Below are positions 37,873 to 48,648 of a stretch of 64,000 bases of DNA, piece after piece. The notes below the pieces were generated by a model, which saw only the letters and a program-made list of their open reading frames with translations, did no database searches and was not told the origin of the DNA. Position 1 is the first letter of the stretch. Each line of letters starts with the position of its first letter. This DNA is from Maribacter orientalis (lineage in GTDB: Bacteria > Bacteroidota > Bacteroidia > Flavobacteriales > Flavobacteriaceae). The stretch is from positions 24,330 to 88,329 of the forward strand of contig NZ_FNZN01000014.1 of the NCBI RefSeq assembly GCF_900109345.1, read 5' to 3'. Made by a program: the position numbers and the translations under genes.

Positions 37873-39665
37873 TCGTTCAGTTTAAGTACGGCCATAAAGG
37901 CCTCTTGAGGTATTTCTACATTACCGACTTGACGCATACGCTTTTTACCTTTCTTCTGTTTCTCCAAAAGTTTTCTTTTACGGGAGATATCACCACCATA
38001 ACATTTGGCGGTTACATCTTTACGTAATGCTTTAATAGTTTCTCTAGAAATAATTTTAGAGCCTATGGCCGCTTGAATAGGAATATCGAATTGTTGTCTT
38101 GGTATAAGTTCTTTTAATTTTTCACACATTTTTTTACCAATGGTAGCAGCATTATCAGCATGTATCAACGCGGAAAGTGCATCTACCGTTTGTGCGTTCA
38201 ATAATATATCGACACGAACCAATTTAGATTCTCTCATGCCAATTGGCGTGTAATCGAAAGAAGCATAGCCTTTAGATACCGTTTTTAGGCGGTCATAGAA
38301 GTCGAAAACAATTTCTGCCAAGGGCATATCAAAGTTAAGCTCAACACGCTCTGTAGTTAAATAGGTTTGATTCGTAATCTGTCCTCTTTTTTCAATACAA
38401 AGAGACATAACGTTACCTACGAAATCAGCTTTAGTAATTATGGTAGCTTTAATATATGGCTCTTCAACACGGTCTATGGTTGATGGGTCTGGCAAATCGC
38501 TCGGATTATTGACAATCATTGGAACCTGTGGGTCCTTACGAGTAAAGGCGTGGTAGCTAACGTTGGGTACCGTAGTAATCACGGTCATATCAAACTCACG
38601 CTCTAAACGTTCTTGAATGATTTCCATGTGAAGCATGCCCAAGAACCCACAACGAAAACCAAAACCTAGCGCAGCACTACTTTCTGCAGCAAAGACCAAA
38701 GAGGCATCGTTCAATTGTAATTTTTCCATAGAAGACCTCAACTCTTCAAAATCTTCGGTATCTACGGGGTAAATACCAGCAAATACCATTGGCTTCACAT
38801 CTTCAAATCCTGCAATTGGGTTTGTGGTTGGGTGTGCAGAATCGGTAATTGTATCACCCACTTTCACTTCACGTGCATCTTTAATGCCCGTAATCAAATA
38901 CCCTACATCACCAGCCTTAATTTCCTTTTTAGGTTGTTGCGTTAATTTTAAAGTTCCTACCTCATCGGCAAAGTAACTTTTATCAGTTGCAACGAATTTT
39001 ATCTTCTGTCCTTTTTTAATAGAACCGTTCACGACTCTAAAGTAGGTTTCAACACCTCTGAATGGATTATAAACAGAATCAAAGACAAGCGCCTGTAATG
39101 CTTCGTCTGGATTTCCTTTTGGCGCAGGAACTCGCTCAATTATTGCACTTAAAATTTCTTCGATTCCAAGACCTGTTTTCGCACTTGCCGGTATAACATC
39201 TTCTGCTTTACAGCCCAAAAGGTCAACGATATCATCTGTAACTTCTTCTGGGCTAGCACTTGGTAAATCGACCTTATTTAAAACAGGTATAATCTCAAGG
39301 TCATTTTCTAAAGCCAGGTAAAGGTTAGAAATAGTCTGTGCTTGTATACTTTGTGCCGCATCTACAACCAATAACGCACCTTCACAGGCCGCAATAGATC
39401 TAGAAACTTCATATGAAAAATCTACGTGACCAGGAGTGTCGATCAAGTTTAGAATATATTGTTCACCCTTATAGGTGTAGTCCATTTGTATGGCGTGACT
39501 TTTTATAGTGATACCACGCTCTCTTTCAAGATCCATACTATCTAATAATTGCTCCTTTTTCTCTCGATCGGTAACCGAACCTGTAAACTCTAACAGTCGG
39601 TCGGCCAAGGTGCTTTTACCATGGTCAATATGTGCAATAATGCAGAAATTTCTAATGTTTTTCAT
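37869..39665 (-). CDS. lepA: Elongation factor 4 (LepA)
   Basis: This 598-residue translational GTPase has the G1 motif [10 protein letters not shown]3 DTPGHVDF, G4 NKVDLPSA and the LepA-specific C-terminal domain ([19 protein letters not shown], quoted in part). It back-translocates or remodels stalled ribosomes. The length and all domains are normal. It converges with the antiporter gene with a 4-base overlap. Confidence 0.98.
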   Translation of the reverse strand: MKNIRNFCIIAHIDHGKSTLADRLLEFTGSVTDREKKEQLLDSMDLERERGITIKSHAIQMDYTYKGEQYILNLIDTPGHVDFSYEVSRSIAACEGALLVVDAAQSIQAQTISNLYLALENDLEIIPVLNKVDLPSASPEEVTDDIVDLLGCKAEDVIPASAKTGLGIEEILSAIIERVPAPKGNPDEALQALVFDSVYNPFRGVETYFRVVNGSIKKGQKIKFVATDKSYFADEVGTLKLTQQPKKEIKAGDVGYLITGIKDAREVKVGDTITDSAHPTTNPIAGFEDVKPMVFAGIYPVDTEDFEELRSSMEKLQLNDASLVFAAESSAALGFGFRCGFLGMLHMEIIQERLEREFDMTVITTVPNVSYHAFTRKDPQVPMIVNNPSDLPDPSTIDRVEEPYIKATIITKADFVGNVMSLCIEKRGQITNQTYLTTERVELNFDMPLAEIVFDFYDRLKTVSKGYASFDYTPIGMRESKLVRVDILLNAQTVDALSALIHADNAATIGKKMCEKLKELIPRQQFDIPIQAAIGSKIISRETIKALRKDVTAKCYGGDISRKRKLLEKQKKGKKRMRQVGNVEIPQEAFMAVLKLND

Positions 39666-39867
39666 AGCGGTAGCGGTAATAAAAGTGCAATTTTAAACCA
39701 AGAATAGTACTCGGCTTTAAAGAGCAATTGCAAATATAATCTAATTTATAGCGCTAAGCTTGAGTGTAATCGCCAATTTATAGATGTTACCTTTTCTTTG
39801 GATTACATAAATTGTAAAGGATTACAACGTTTTTTTAATTAGATTTGAAATTCAACCCAAGTTACTA

Positions 39868-42273
39868 TTGAAACTACTATTTGCGATTTTAATCTTTACC
39901 TTAGGTATATCAGATTGTGTGTTTAGTCAAACCTATGAATTAAAAGGTGAGGTTAAAGACCAATTTCAAGAACCTGTTGCCTTTGCTTCTGTTTTTCTTT
40001 TGAATGTTACAGATTCTATTTTGGTTAAAGGAACTTCAGCAGATGAGAATGGTATTTTTTCTATTTCTAATATTTCAGAAGGGCTCTATTTTTTAAAAGC
40101 ATCTTACGTGGGTCAGATGTCAAATAATCTTGCAATAGAGATTTTAAAAGACACAAAAATTGGCGCTGTAATTATAGAACAACAGGCAGAGGAACTTAAT
40201 GAGGTTACCGTAACAAGTAACAGACCTGTAGTAGAACGTAAGGTAGACCGCATTGTTTTTAATGTTGAAAATACGGTAATTTCACAAAACAGCTCATGGG
40301 ATATTCTACGTCAGACACCAGGGGTAATTGTATTGAATGACGAATTACAAGTAAGAAATCAAGCGACGACCGTTTATGTTAATAATCGAAAAGTACAATT
40401 GTCATCAGAAGAAGTTAGAAATCTATTAGAGAATTATCAAGGGGAAAATATAAAATCGGTTGAGGTCATCTATAACCCTCCAGCAAGTTATGATGCCGAA
40501 GGGGGGTCAATTTTAAATATCATTACCAGTAAAAATGTTTCTCTTGGGTATAAAGGAAATATCAATGCTGGGTATACCCAAGGCGTTTTCCCGAAATATA
40601 ATTTTGGAACGTCTCATTTTTACAAGACCGATAAACTTAATGTGAATGCGAGCTACAACTTTGCTCCAAAAAAGGAATTTAAGAATACACAGAGTAATAC
40701 TAATTATATTAATGATACAGGTGTCTTTTCTATTTGGGATACTGATTTTGACCAAATCATTCGAAGCAATACCCATAGCGCAGGCCTTGTTATAGATTAT
40801 GATTTCGATGACAAAAATAGCCTTAGCTTAACTTCTAACGCACAATTACAACCTAAACGGGAGTCGGACTTTTTTCAGAATACCACCATTAAAAATGGTT
40901 TTGGGGTTATGGATTCTACATTTACTACGGGCAGTTACCTAAATGAAATAAAGAATAATTTATCTGGAGATCTAACCTATAAATATAAATTTAAGGAAAG
41001 TGGAAATATAAATATAAATGCCCACTACACATATTTTGACCTTGATAGATCACAAGATGTGAATTCTAATTACTTTATGCCCAATGGTTCATTTATTCGT
41101 GATTTTAATTTCTCAACCAATGCAAATCAACAAATAGAAATTAAAACTGCTCAACTAGATTATAATGATAATCTGGGAAGCGTTTTTTTTGAAACAGGAG
41201 TTAAAGGGTCATTTATCAATTCTGAAAGTAAATTGGACTATATTCTTAGAAACAATGGTTCAGAATTTATTCCAAACTTATCTGATGATTACATTTACGA
41301 TGAAAATGTATTTGCAGCGTACTTTAGTTTTTCAAAAGATTGGGAAAAATGGAGCTTAAAAACGGGGTTACGGGCAGAGCAGACAGAGAGTTCGGGTATT
41401 TCAGTTAATAGTTCTAACATCAACAACCTAAGCTATTTTGAACTGTTTCCATCATTGTATTTACTTCACAATATTAATGAACACCATAGCTTTTCTTTTG
41501 ATTATTCTAGAAAGTTAAAACGACCTAGATATGAAGATTTAAATCCGTTTAGAACGTACATTAATGAAAGAATCTTTGAAGAGGGCAACCCAAACCTAAC
41601 CCCTAGCTTTAGTCATAATTTTAATTTTAACTATACGCATAATCAAGAATACTTCTTTGATTTTTATTACCGGAATAATGGTAGGTATATTTCCACACTT
41701 ACATTTCAAGATAATGAAAATTTAGTTTTAAGGGATATTACCCAAAACGTACTCGCAAGTACTTCCTTTGGTCTTGATTTTACCTATGGTAAGTCTATCA
41801 CTAATAATTGGTACTTGTATAGTTATATTTCACTCTTTCATGAAGATGAAACCTTTATTGCATTACAAAGTGAAGCCTATTCTTTTAAGAATGAATTCAA
41901 CGGAGCTTATTTAGATTTAACTAATTATTTTACCCTTTCTAACGACGGTACATTTAAAGGAGAATTGGGCTTTGTTTATATGTCAGGCTATTTACAGGGG
42001 TCTTATATTCAAGAACAATCTACCAATTTAACATTGGGGCTTAGAAAGTCGTTTATGAACAATAGAGCGGTAGTTAGTGTAAGCGCTAATGATCTTTTAG
42101 GAAAATACAATGCCTATGTTTCTTCTAAATATTTAAATCAAGACAACCGCTATTTAACTACACCAGAAACACAATACGTCAAGTTTGGGTTCACGTATAA
42201 TTTCGGAAATTTCCGATTAGAGGACAATCAACGTGAGATTGATAAAAGCGAGCGTGAGCGTCTAGAAAATTAA
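39868..42273 (+). CDS. TonB-dependent outer membrane receptor-like protein, paralogue 1
   Basis: This 801-residue protein has a signal peptide (LLFAILIFTLGISDCVFSQ). It has a carboxypeptidase-regulatory-like domain (about 22-100, GEVKDQFQEPVAFASVFL), a plug-like region with VEVIYNPPASYDAEGGSILNI (about 190-215), and a ~580-residue beta-barrel of the OMP_b-brl_3 type. The only start that keeps the signal peptide is TTG at 39868. The ligand is unknown. A second gene of the same family follows after 107 bases. Confidence 0.88.
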   Translation: MKLLFAILIFTLGISDCVFSQTYELKGEVKDQFQEPVAFASVFLLNVTDSILVKGTSADENGIFSISNISEGLYFLKASYVGQMSNNLAIEILKDTKIGAVIIEQQAEELNEVTVTSNRPVVERKVDRIVFNVENTVISQNSSWDILRQTPGVIVLNDELQVRNQATTVYVNNRKVQLSSEEVRNLLENYQGENIKSVEVIYNPPASYDAEGGSILNIITSKNVSLGYKGNINAGYTQGVFPKYNFGTSHFYKTDKLNVNASYNFAPKKEFKNTQSNTNYINDTGVFSIWDTDFDQIIRSNTHSAGLVIDYDFDDKNSLSLTSNAQLQPKRESDFFQNTTIKNGFGVMDSTFTTGSYLNEIKNNLSGDLTYKYKFKESGNININAHYTYFDLDRSQDVNSNYFMPNGSFIRDFNFSTNANQQIEIKTAQLDYNDNLGSVFFETGVKGSFINSESKLDYILRNNGSEFIPNLSDDYIYDENVFAAYFSFSKDWEKWSLKTGLRAEQTESSGISVNSSNINNLSYFELFPSLYLLHNINEHHSFSFDYSRKLKRPRYEDLNPFRTYINERIFEEGNPNLTPSFSHNFNFNYTHNQEYFFDFYYRNNGRYISTLTFQDNENLVLRDITQNVLASTSFGLDFTYGKSITNNWYLYSYISLFHEDETFIALQSEAYSFKNEFNGAYLDLTNYFTLSNDGTFKGELGFVYMSGYLQGSYIQEQSTNLTLGLRKSFMNNRAVVSVSANDLLGKYNAYVSSKYLNQDNRYLTTPETQYVKFGFTYNFGNFRLEDNQREIDKSERERLEN

Positions 42274-42380
42274 TAATTCATACACTTTCAAGGTATTTGA
42301 TTTTTCCTTGTTAAATCTTTAATATTTCTTACAGAATATTCCGATTTACTTTCCTACTTTTAACTCCTACAACCAACTAA

Positions 42381-44780
42381 ATGATTAGGAATTTCTTTGC
42401 CACATTGTTTTTTAGCCTGATAGTTTCTCTTACCTATTCGCAAGATTTTGAAATTACCGGTTCGGTCTTAGATGAAGACAAAAAGCCGATGGTATTGGTA
42501 AATATTCTTTTATTGACGCAAGAAGGTGATTTTATAAAAGGCACCGTAACCAATGATAATGGCTTCTATCAGTTTTCGGGTATTAAAGAAGGCACCTATC
42601 AGATTATAGCTAGCTACATAGAAAATACGGTTGAAAGCCCGCTAATTCAATTATTTAAAAATATTGAAATTGAACCCCTTGTTTTAAATAGTGCGCAGCA
42701 ATTAGATGAGGTGGTGGTTACACAAAAAAAACCAGTATTAGAACATATGGCAGACCGCCATGTGTTTAATATTGAAAATACCGCCCTTTCTGATAATGAT
42801 ATTTGGAGTGTTTTAAAGCGTACACCAGGCGTCATGGTCATGAACAACAAATTGTTGGTTAACGGTAGCTCGAATGTGAATATCATGATCAATGGTAGGC
42901 GAGTTAATTTGCCAGAAGATGATATCATGAATTTGCTTTCTGGTAACTCGGCAGGCAATGTTGAATCTATAGAAGTGATTACTAGTCCGCCAGCAAAGTA
43001 TAGCGCAGAAGGCGGTTTATTAATCAATATTAAAATGAAGAAAAATTTAGTCTCTGGCTATAATGGTTCTGTATTCAACCGATATACCCAGGGCGTTTTA
43101 CCCAAACACACCTTGGGTATGGATCATTTCTTTAAAGGAAAGAAGTTAGATTTCTCTACGAATTACAGTTTTAGCCATAATAGAGATTGGACGAGATATA
43201 CCGACATTACCAGTTTTTTTAATAATGGCCAACCTAGTGAAACTTGGACAGCAGAACAGAAATCTATTGTTAACGAAAAAAGTCATACCCTGAACCTATT
43301 TCTAGATGTTCAGTTAGATGAGAAGAATACAATAAGTATCACATCCAACAGCAGCTACTCACCAAATGTTATCGATGATTATACGTCTGAAACTGAAATA
43401 GAAGACACGAATGGGGCCATTACAGCACGTTTAGCAGGCCTTAATATTTCTAATAAAGATGTTTTTAATACCGCGTATTATTTAGATTGGGTACATAAAT
43501 TAAACGAAAAGGGAGCCGAGCTTTCTTTCAATACCCATTTCACGTATTATGATTACAGAATAAATCAAGAATTGAATAACAATTTTGTAGAAGGTGAATC
43601 TGTGTTTATTACAGAAGATACTTTTAATATTATATCAAATCAAATCATCAATCTGTATAGTGCACAGACCGATCTTACACAACCTTTCGGGGAGCATTCG
43701 ACAATGGAGACAGGGTTAAGATATGCCTCAATTAATTCTGAGGCAAGCATAGTTCAATCTGGTTTTGACCAAAACATTGAAGGAGTAGGTCTAACTGAAT
43801 CAGGTATTTTTAATTATGACGAGAAAATTTATGCAGGATATATTAGTTTAAATAATAGCTGGGAAAATTGGAAATTAAACGTAGGCTTAAGAGCAGAATA
43901 TACAGAAACCAAGGGCGAATTAAATACCGAATCGATAGCAAATACCAATTCATACATGAATTGGTTTCCTACAATGGCTTTGTCTTATACAATCAATAAA
44001 AATGCATTTTATTTAAAATCATATCGACGAATCACAAGACCTAGATATAATACTATAAACCCCTTTCAATATTATTTATCGGCAAATTCTATTATAGAGG
44101 GTAACCCAAATTTGAAGCCAGCATATAGTGATTATGTGCAGTTCGATTATGTTTATGATAAAGCATATAAACTAGTCTTGTTTGCGGGCAAAAAATCTAA
44201 TGAACAATCGCAACAAGTGTTTCAAGATAATACCACAAATATCATACGCACACAGTACATTAATCTAGAATCGAATAATTATTATGGTGCAGACGCAAGC
44301 GTTTCGAAAGATATCACCTCTTTTTGGAATTTGTTTTTATTGATAAGTCACTTTTATGACAAGGACAGCTTCACAGATTTAAACTCCAACACCATTGTAG
44401 AAAACTCTATTTGGACAACCCATACCCGAGCCACCAACAGCTTTACATTTTTAAATGACAAATCGTTATATGCAGATTTGACTTACATCCATTTTTCACC
44501 GAGAATTAGTGGAAACACAAAGTATGCTTCATACGGTAAATTGGGCTTATCCTTAAGAAAAACCTTGTGGAGCAAAGCAGCGAGTATTTCTTTGGCAGTA
44601 GAGGATATGTTTAATAATGGAGGTATATATGGAACAAGAAATTATCTTGACCAGAGTAACAGCACATATTCCAGATGGGAAAATAGATTGTTCATTGCAG
44701 GTTTCAGGTACAAATTCGGCAACACTAAAATAAGGGATAATTACAAAAGGAAAAACACTGAAGAGGGCAGACGTTTGTAG
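42381..44780 (+). CDS. TonB-dependent outer membrane receptor-like protein, paralogue 2
   Basis: This 799-residue protein has the same architecture as the preceding gene: signal peptide (to about residue 21), carboxypeptidase-regulatory-like domain (ITGSVLDEDKKPMVLVNILLL, in part), plug-like IEVITSPPAKYSAEGGLLINI and a long beta-barrel. Shared blocks such as RGVLPKHTLG/YTQGVFPKYNFG and the SxKLRPRY/RRITRPRYNTINPF region show tandem duplication followed by divergence. It starts with ATG, unlike its neighbour. The transported ligand is not evident. Confidence 0.9.
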   Translation: MIRNFFATLFFSLIVSLTYSQDFEITGSVLDEDKKPMVLVNILLLTQEGDFIKGTVTNDNGFYQFSGIKEGTYQIIASYIENTVESPLIQLFKNIEIEPLVLNSAQQLDEVVVTQKKPVLEHMADRHVFNIENTALSDNDIWSVLKRTPGVMVMNNKLLVNGSSNVNIMINGRRVNLPEDDIMNLLSGNSAGNVESIEVITSPPAKYSAEGGLLINIKMKKNLVSGYNGSVFNRYTQGVLPKHTLGMDHFFKGKKLDFSTNYSFSHNRDWTRYTDITSFFNNGQPSETWTAEQKSIVNEKSHTLNLFLDVQLDEKNTISITSNSSYSPNVIDDYTSETEIEDTNGAITARLAGLNISNKDVFNTAYYLDWVHKLNEKGAELSFNTHFTYYDYRINQELNNNFVEGESVFITEDTFNIISNQIINLYSAQTDLTQPFGEHSTMETGLRYASINSEASIVQSGFDQNIEGVGLTESGIFNYDEKIYAGYISLNNSWENWKLNVGLRAEYTETKGELNTESIANTNSYMNWFPTMALSYTINKNAFYLKSYRRITRPRYNTINPFQYYLSANSIIEGNPNLKPAYSDYVQFDYVYDKAYKLVLFAGKKSNEQSQQVFQDNTTNIIRTQYINLESNNYYGADASVSKDITSFWNLFLLISHFYDKDSFTDLNSNTIVENSIWTTHTRATNSFTFLNDKSLYADLTYIHFSPRISGNTKYASYGKLGLSLRKTLWSKAASISLAVEDMFNNGGIYGTRNYLDQSNSTYSRWENRLFIAGFRYKFGNTKIRDNYKRKNTEEGRRL

Positions 44781-44802
44781 TATTGTTTTAAGAGATTATG
44801 GT

Positions 44803-45060
44803 TCAGCAAACACCAAGGCTTAACAACAGATAGATACCTGCTAAAACCATAAATACTTTACCCGCTTTTTTCTTCTGCTTAGCAAACTGTATATCTCCAA
44901 TTTTTAAGGCATAGGCCATCACCAAAGCATCTAGATTACATGTTACCTGGATTAAATCATCAGGTTCAAAAATGGGAGATTACTCTGCTATTTTTTGTCG
45001 TACTTCCTTCAAGGTTATCCGAATAACAAAAGGAGATAAAACACCAATTATACTCAACAA
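44803..45060 (-). pseudogene. Small membrane protein gene, apparently broken by an in-frame stop
   Basis: This reading frame on the minus strand begins with TTG TTG right after the stop of the TolB-like gene and runs to TGA at 44803-44805, with one in-frame TAA at 44980-44982. The conceptual ~85-residue product has a hydrophobic start (SIIGVLSPFVIRITLKEVRQ). A polar middle (FEPDDLIQVTCNLDALVMAY) and a basic-then-hydrophobic end (KKKAGKVFMVLAGIYLLLSL) follow. The good membrane-protein pattern continues on both sides of the stop, which suggests a decayed gene. I do not recognise the family; the end recalls CD225/DUF-type two-helix proteins only in outline. Confidence 0.45.
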
Positions 45061-46167
45061 CTACTCTTGCCATTCTGCAATAAATAGATTGGTGTCTCTT
45101 GTTCCTCCATTATTTCGGTTACTTGAAAAGGCCAAGTATTTTCCATTATTTGAAAATACCGGAAAGGCGTCAAAGGTTTCACCATGCGTAACCCGCTCTA
45201 AGTTTTTACCATCAATATCTATAAAATATAGATTAAATGGAAAACCCTTTTCAGCTTCAAAATTACTGGAAAATAGTATTTTTTTTCCTGAAGGGTGAAA
45301 GAACGGACTCCAATTGGCATTTCCTAAAAAGGTTAGTTGCTTTAGGTCACTACCATCGGCATTGCAGATAAAAAGTTCCATATCAGTTGGCTCTACCAAA
45401 CCTTCTGCTAATAAGGCCTTATATTTCTTAATGGCTTCTGGGGTTTTAGGCCTTGAAGCCCTAAAGATAAGTTTGGTGCCGTCTGGAGAAAAGAAAGCGC
45501 CACCATCATAACCCAATTCGTTTGTAATTTGTTTAACTCCAGTACCATCTAAATTCATGGTGTAAAGTTCCAAGTCACCACTTCTGGTTGAGGTGAATAC
45601 AATTTTATCTCCCTTTGGCGAAACTGTGGCCTCAGCATCATAACCTGGTTCTGTTGTAAGTTGAGAGGTGATATTCCCCTCTAGGTCGGCCACAAAAATA
45701 TCAAATGAATCATATACAGGCCACACATAATTACCATTTTTACGCAATGGCACTTCTGGGCATTCCTTATCTACTAAATGGGTAGACCCATACACAAAAT
45801 GTGTATTGTCTGGCAGAAAATAGGCACATGTAGTACGTCCCATTCCTGTGCTGACCATGGGTGGTTTAGCATCCTTAAAGTTTTCATCGATATTCATCAA
45901 GAACATTTGGTCGCAATTCAAACCCCATGAGGTATTGTTAGATTGGAAGATCATTTGCGTATCGTCCCAACTCCAATATGCTTCTGCATTATCACCCCCA
46001 AATGTAATTTGCCGTATACTTTTAAAGTATTTTTCCTCAGGATATATTAATGTGTCGTTACCAGCCATTAAAGAAGGTGTTTCAACAGCAACTTCTTTTT
46101 GTTTTTTTGGCTCATTTTTACAACTACCAACCATAAATAGAAGTAAAAGCAAGATAATAGTTCTCAT
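45061..46167 (-). CDS. TolB-like PD40 beta-propeller lipoprotein
   Basis: The chosen start gives a 368-residue lipoprotein (RTIILLLLLFMVGSC) rather than the 11-residue longer form, which would abut the divergent gene by 2 bases. The body has repeated PD40 motifs such as SPKGDKIVFTSTRSGDLELY, SPDGTKLIFRASR and HPSGKKILFSSN, each about 50 residues apart. This forms a TolB-type propeller. Such proteins are periplasmic and bind partners or peptides. The gene is divergent from the M28 peptidase gene (35 bases apart). Confidence 0.9.
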   Translation of the reverse strand: MRTIILLLLLFMVGSCKNEPKKQKEVAVETPSLMAGNDTLIYPEEKYFKSIRQITFGGDNAEAYWSWDDTQMIFQSNNTSWGLNCDQMFLMNIDENFKDAKPPMVSTGMGRTTCAYFLPDNTHFVYGSTHLVDKECPEVPLRKNGNYVWPVYDSFDIFVADLEGNITSQLTTEPGYDAEATVSPKGDKIVFTSTRSGDLELYTMNLDGTGVKQITNELGYDGGAFFSPDGTKLIFRASRPKTPEAIKKYKALLAEGLVEPTDMELFICNADGSDLKQLTFLGNANWSPFFHPSGKKILFSSNFEAEKGFPFNLYFIDIDGKNLERVTHGETFDAFPVFSNNGKYLAFSSNRNNGGTRDTNLFIAEWQE

Positions 46168-46202
46168 AGGATGCTTAATTTTGAAAGAAATAAAAATCAA
46201 AA

Positions 46203-47429
46203 ATGACTAAAAATATTCTAATTCCGTTCATTTTGATTTTGTTGCTTGGATGTAAACAAGATAAGAAATCTCCATTGAGCATTGAGGAAGATGTTGCCTT
46301 TTTAGCAAATGATATACTAAAGGGTAGAGAAACCGGAAGCCCAGAAGAAGTAGTCGCCGCAGAATATATTCAAAAACGTTTTCAAGATATAGGCTTGTCG
46401 CCAAAGGGTAATGTAGGCACCTATTTTCAGACCTTTACGTTTACCCCTAAAATAGACCCGCATGGCCAAGTACAATTTGTAAGTGCGGATAGTACTATTA
46501 CAGGTACGAATGTCATTGGATTGTTGGATAATAAAGCAGATAAAACCATTGTCATTGGGGCACATTATGACCATTTGGGCATGGGTGGTTCAGGCTCTTT
46601 ATATACCGAAGGTGAAGCTGTGCATAATGGAGCAGATGATAATGCCAGCGGTGTTGCAATGCTTCTTCAATTAGCTTTAGATTTACAGAATGAGGGTAAT
46701 CAGGGGAATAATTATGTATTTATAGCTTTTTCGGGAGAGGAAATGGGTTTGTTGGGGTCTAATTACTTTACCAAAAATCCGACCATCGATTTGTCAAAAG
46801 TCAATTATATGTTGAATTTGGACATGGTTGGCAGATTAAGGAAAGACAAAACATTGTCTATTACGGGAATAGGTACCAGCCCTATTTGGAATCAAGTCTT
46901 GAATGCGACGAACACCGATTTTAAATTGGTGTTGGGAGAATCTGGAGTAGGGCCATCTGACCACACTTCCTTTTATCTTCAGAATATTCCTGTACTACAT
47001 TTTTTTAGCGGCCAACATGAAGATTACCATAAGCCCAGTGATGATTCAGATAAATTGAATTATGAAGGTATGCGACAGATTCAAGAATATATTGAAGCTG
47101 TAATTTTGGAGCTGAATAACAGTTCTAGATTAGCATTTCGAAAAACTAAAAATGAAAGTGAAGAAGTGCCGATGTTTAAAGTGGCATTGGGTGTTATGCC
47201 CGATTATCTTTTTGATGGAAAAGGAATGCGTATCGATGGCATAACAGAAGATAGACCAGCGGCAATGGCAGGTCTCCAAAAAGGAGATATTGTTATTCAA
47301 TTAGGCGATAGTCTTGTAACAGATATGATGAGCTATATGCGCGCACTTTCTAGTTTTGAAGAAGGGAATACCACAAAGGTTATTGTAGACCGTAAAGGGG
47401 AAAAGATAGATGCAGAAATCACCTTTTAA
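46203..47429 (+). CDS. M28 family metallopeptidase lipoprotein with PDZ domain
   Basis: This 408-residue lipoprotein (LILLLGC, Cys16) has the full M28 metal set: GAHYDHLG, NGADDNASGVA, FSGEEMGLLGS, NLDMVGR and the late HEDYHKPSDD. A PDZ-like domain (about 320-405) contains RPAAMAGLQKGDIVIQLGDS. It is an aminopeptidase acting in the periplasm or on the outer membrane. It is divergent from the TolB-like gene with a very short shared promoter region. Confidence 0.93.
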   Translation: MTKNILIPFILILLLGCKQDKKSPLSIEEDVAFLANDILKGRETGSPEEVVAAEYIQKRFQDIGLSPKGNVGTYFQTFTFTPKIDPHGQVQFVSADSTITGTNVIGLLDNKADKTIVIGAHYDHLGMGGSGSLYTEGEAVHNGADDNASGVAMLLQLALDLQNEGNQGNNYVFIAFSGEEMGLLGSNYFTKNPTIDLSKVNYMLNLDMVGRLRKDKTLSITGIGTSPIWNQVLNATNTDFKLVLGESGVGPSDHTSFYLQNIPVLHFFSGQHEDYHKPSDDSDKLNYEGMRQIQEYIEAVILELNNSSRLAFRKTKNESEEVPMFKVALGVMPDYLFDGKGMRIDGITEDRPAAMAGLQKGDIVIQLGDSLVTDMMSYMRALSSFEEGNTTKVIVDRKGEKIDAEITF

Positions 47430-47620
47430 TTAGACGGTATTACATAGAGCCTTATTAGTTATTTAAAGCAGATACAAAGAATAAAGTCGTCGACCAATCT
47501 AAAAAAGGAATATACTTAACGGAAACAAATAGCTTAGTCGCTACAAGAATATTACAAAACCTTAAAACGCATCAAAGTTTATGGAAATGAATCGTCTCAT
47601 GACCATCTCGTATTTTTATA

Positions 47621-47628
47621 TAACTTTG
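47621..47628 (+). promoter_or_regulatory. Bacteroidota-type -7 element before dusB
   Basis: TAACTTTG is an exact TAnnTTTG match 22 bases before the GTG start at 47650. No TTG is present at the -33 position, so only the -7 element is supported. Confidence 0.5.
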
Positions 47629-47649
47629 CATCCCAAAATAAAATAGACA

Positions 47650-48648
47650 GTGCCCAAAATAGGAGATATACAACTACCTGATTTTCCGTTGCTTTTAGCA
47701 CCTATGGAAGATGTGAGCGACCCACCGTTTCGTGCCCTTTGTAAAGAGCAGGGAGCCGATGTTGTTTATACTGAATTCATTTCTTCTGAAGGGTTGATTC
47801 GTGATGCTGCAAAAAGTGTCATGAAGCTTGATATCTATGAGAAAGAACGCCCTGTTGGTATTCAGATATTCGGTGCTAATTTAGATAGCATGTTGCAGTC
47901 TGTAGAGATTGTTGAAAAATCAAGACCAGATATTATTGATATTAATTTTGGCTGCCCGGTTAAAAAAGTAGTTTCACGAGGCGCAGGTGCCGGCATTTTA
48001 AAAGATATTGACTTGATGGTGTCTTTGACCAAAGCCATGGTCGAGCATAGTAATCTACCTATTACGGTAAAAACCAGATTAGGTTGGGACGATGATTCTA
48101 TTAAAATCGTAGAGGTTGCAGAACGCCTGCAAGATGTAGGATGCAAAGCAATATCCATTCATGGGCGTACAAGAGCGCAAATGTATAAGGGCAATGCCAA
48201 TTGGGACCCTATTCGAGAAGTAAAGAACAACCCAAGAATGCACATTCCTGTTTTTGGTAACGGTGATGTAGATACGCCAGAAGCAGCACTAAAAATGCGC
48301 GATGAATACGGATTGGATGGTGCAATGATTGGCCGTGCAAGTATCGGTTACCCATGGATATTTAGAGAGATAAAACACTTTTTTGAAACAGGTACACATT
48401 TAGCCCCACCAACGATGGAGGAGCGTGTTGATGCCGCCCGTCGTCATTTACAGATGTCGATTGATTGGAAAGGTGAAATTTTAGGTGTTTTCGAAACTCG
48501 AAGACATTACACCAACTACTTTAAAGGCATACCCAATTTTAAGGAACATCGCATGAAAATGGTTACTAGCGATGATTCTGCATCTGTTTTTGCAGCCTTT
48601 GATGAGGTGATGGAAAAATTTGGAAATCATAATTTTACCTTGGCCTAA
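47650..48648 (+). CDS. dusB: tRNA-dihydrouridine synthase (DusB-type)
   Basis: This 332-residue flavoenzyme reduces uridine to dihydrouridine in the tRNA D-loop. The FMN-barrel signatures are APMEDVSDPPFRAL, the catalytic Cys segment NFGCPVKKVVSRGAGAG, TVKTRLGWD, ISIHGRTRAQMYKG and MIGRASIGYPWIF. The start is GTG; the next Met lies inside the conserved domain, so GTG is the only sensible choice. The stop overlaps the convergent permease gene by 4 bases. Confidence 0.95.
   Translation: MPKIGDIQLPDFPLLLAPMEDVSDPPFRALCKEQGADVVYTEFISSEGLIRDAAKSVMKLDIYEKERPVGIQIFGANLDSMLQSVEIVEKSRPDIIDINFGCPVKKVVSRGAGAGILKDIDLMVSLTKAMVEHSNLPITVKTRLGWDDDSIKIVEVAERLQDVGCKAISIHGRTRAQMYKGNANWDPIREVKNNPRMHIPVFGNGDVDTPEAALKMRDEYGLDGAMIGRASIGYPWIFREIKHFFETGTHLAPPTMEERVDAARRHLQMSIDWKGEILGVFETRRHYTNYFKGIPNFKEHRMKMVTSDDSASVFAAFDEVMEKFGNHNFTLA

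Noticed and set aside
46168..46200. Longer start for the TolB-like protein
   Set aside because: The extra 11 residues precede a good lipoprotein signal and would leave only 2 bases to the divergent gene.
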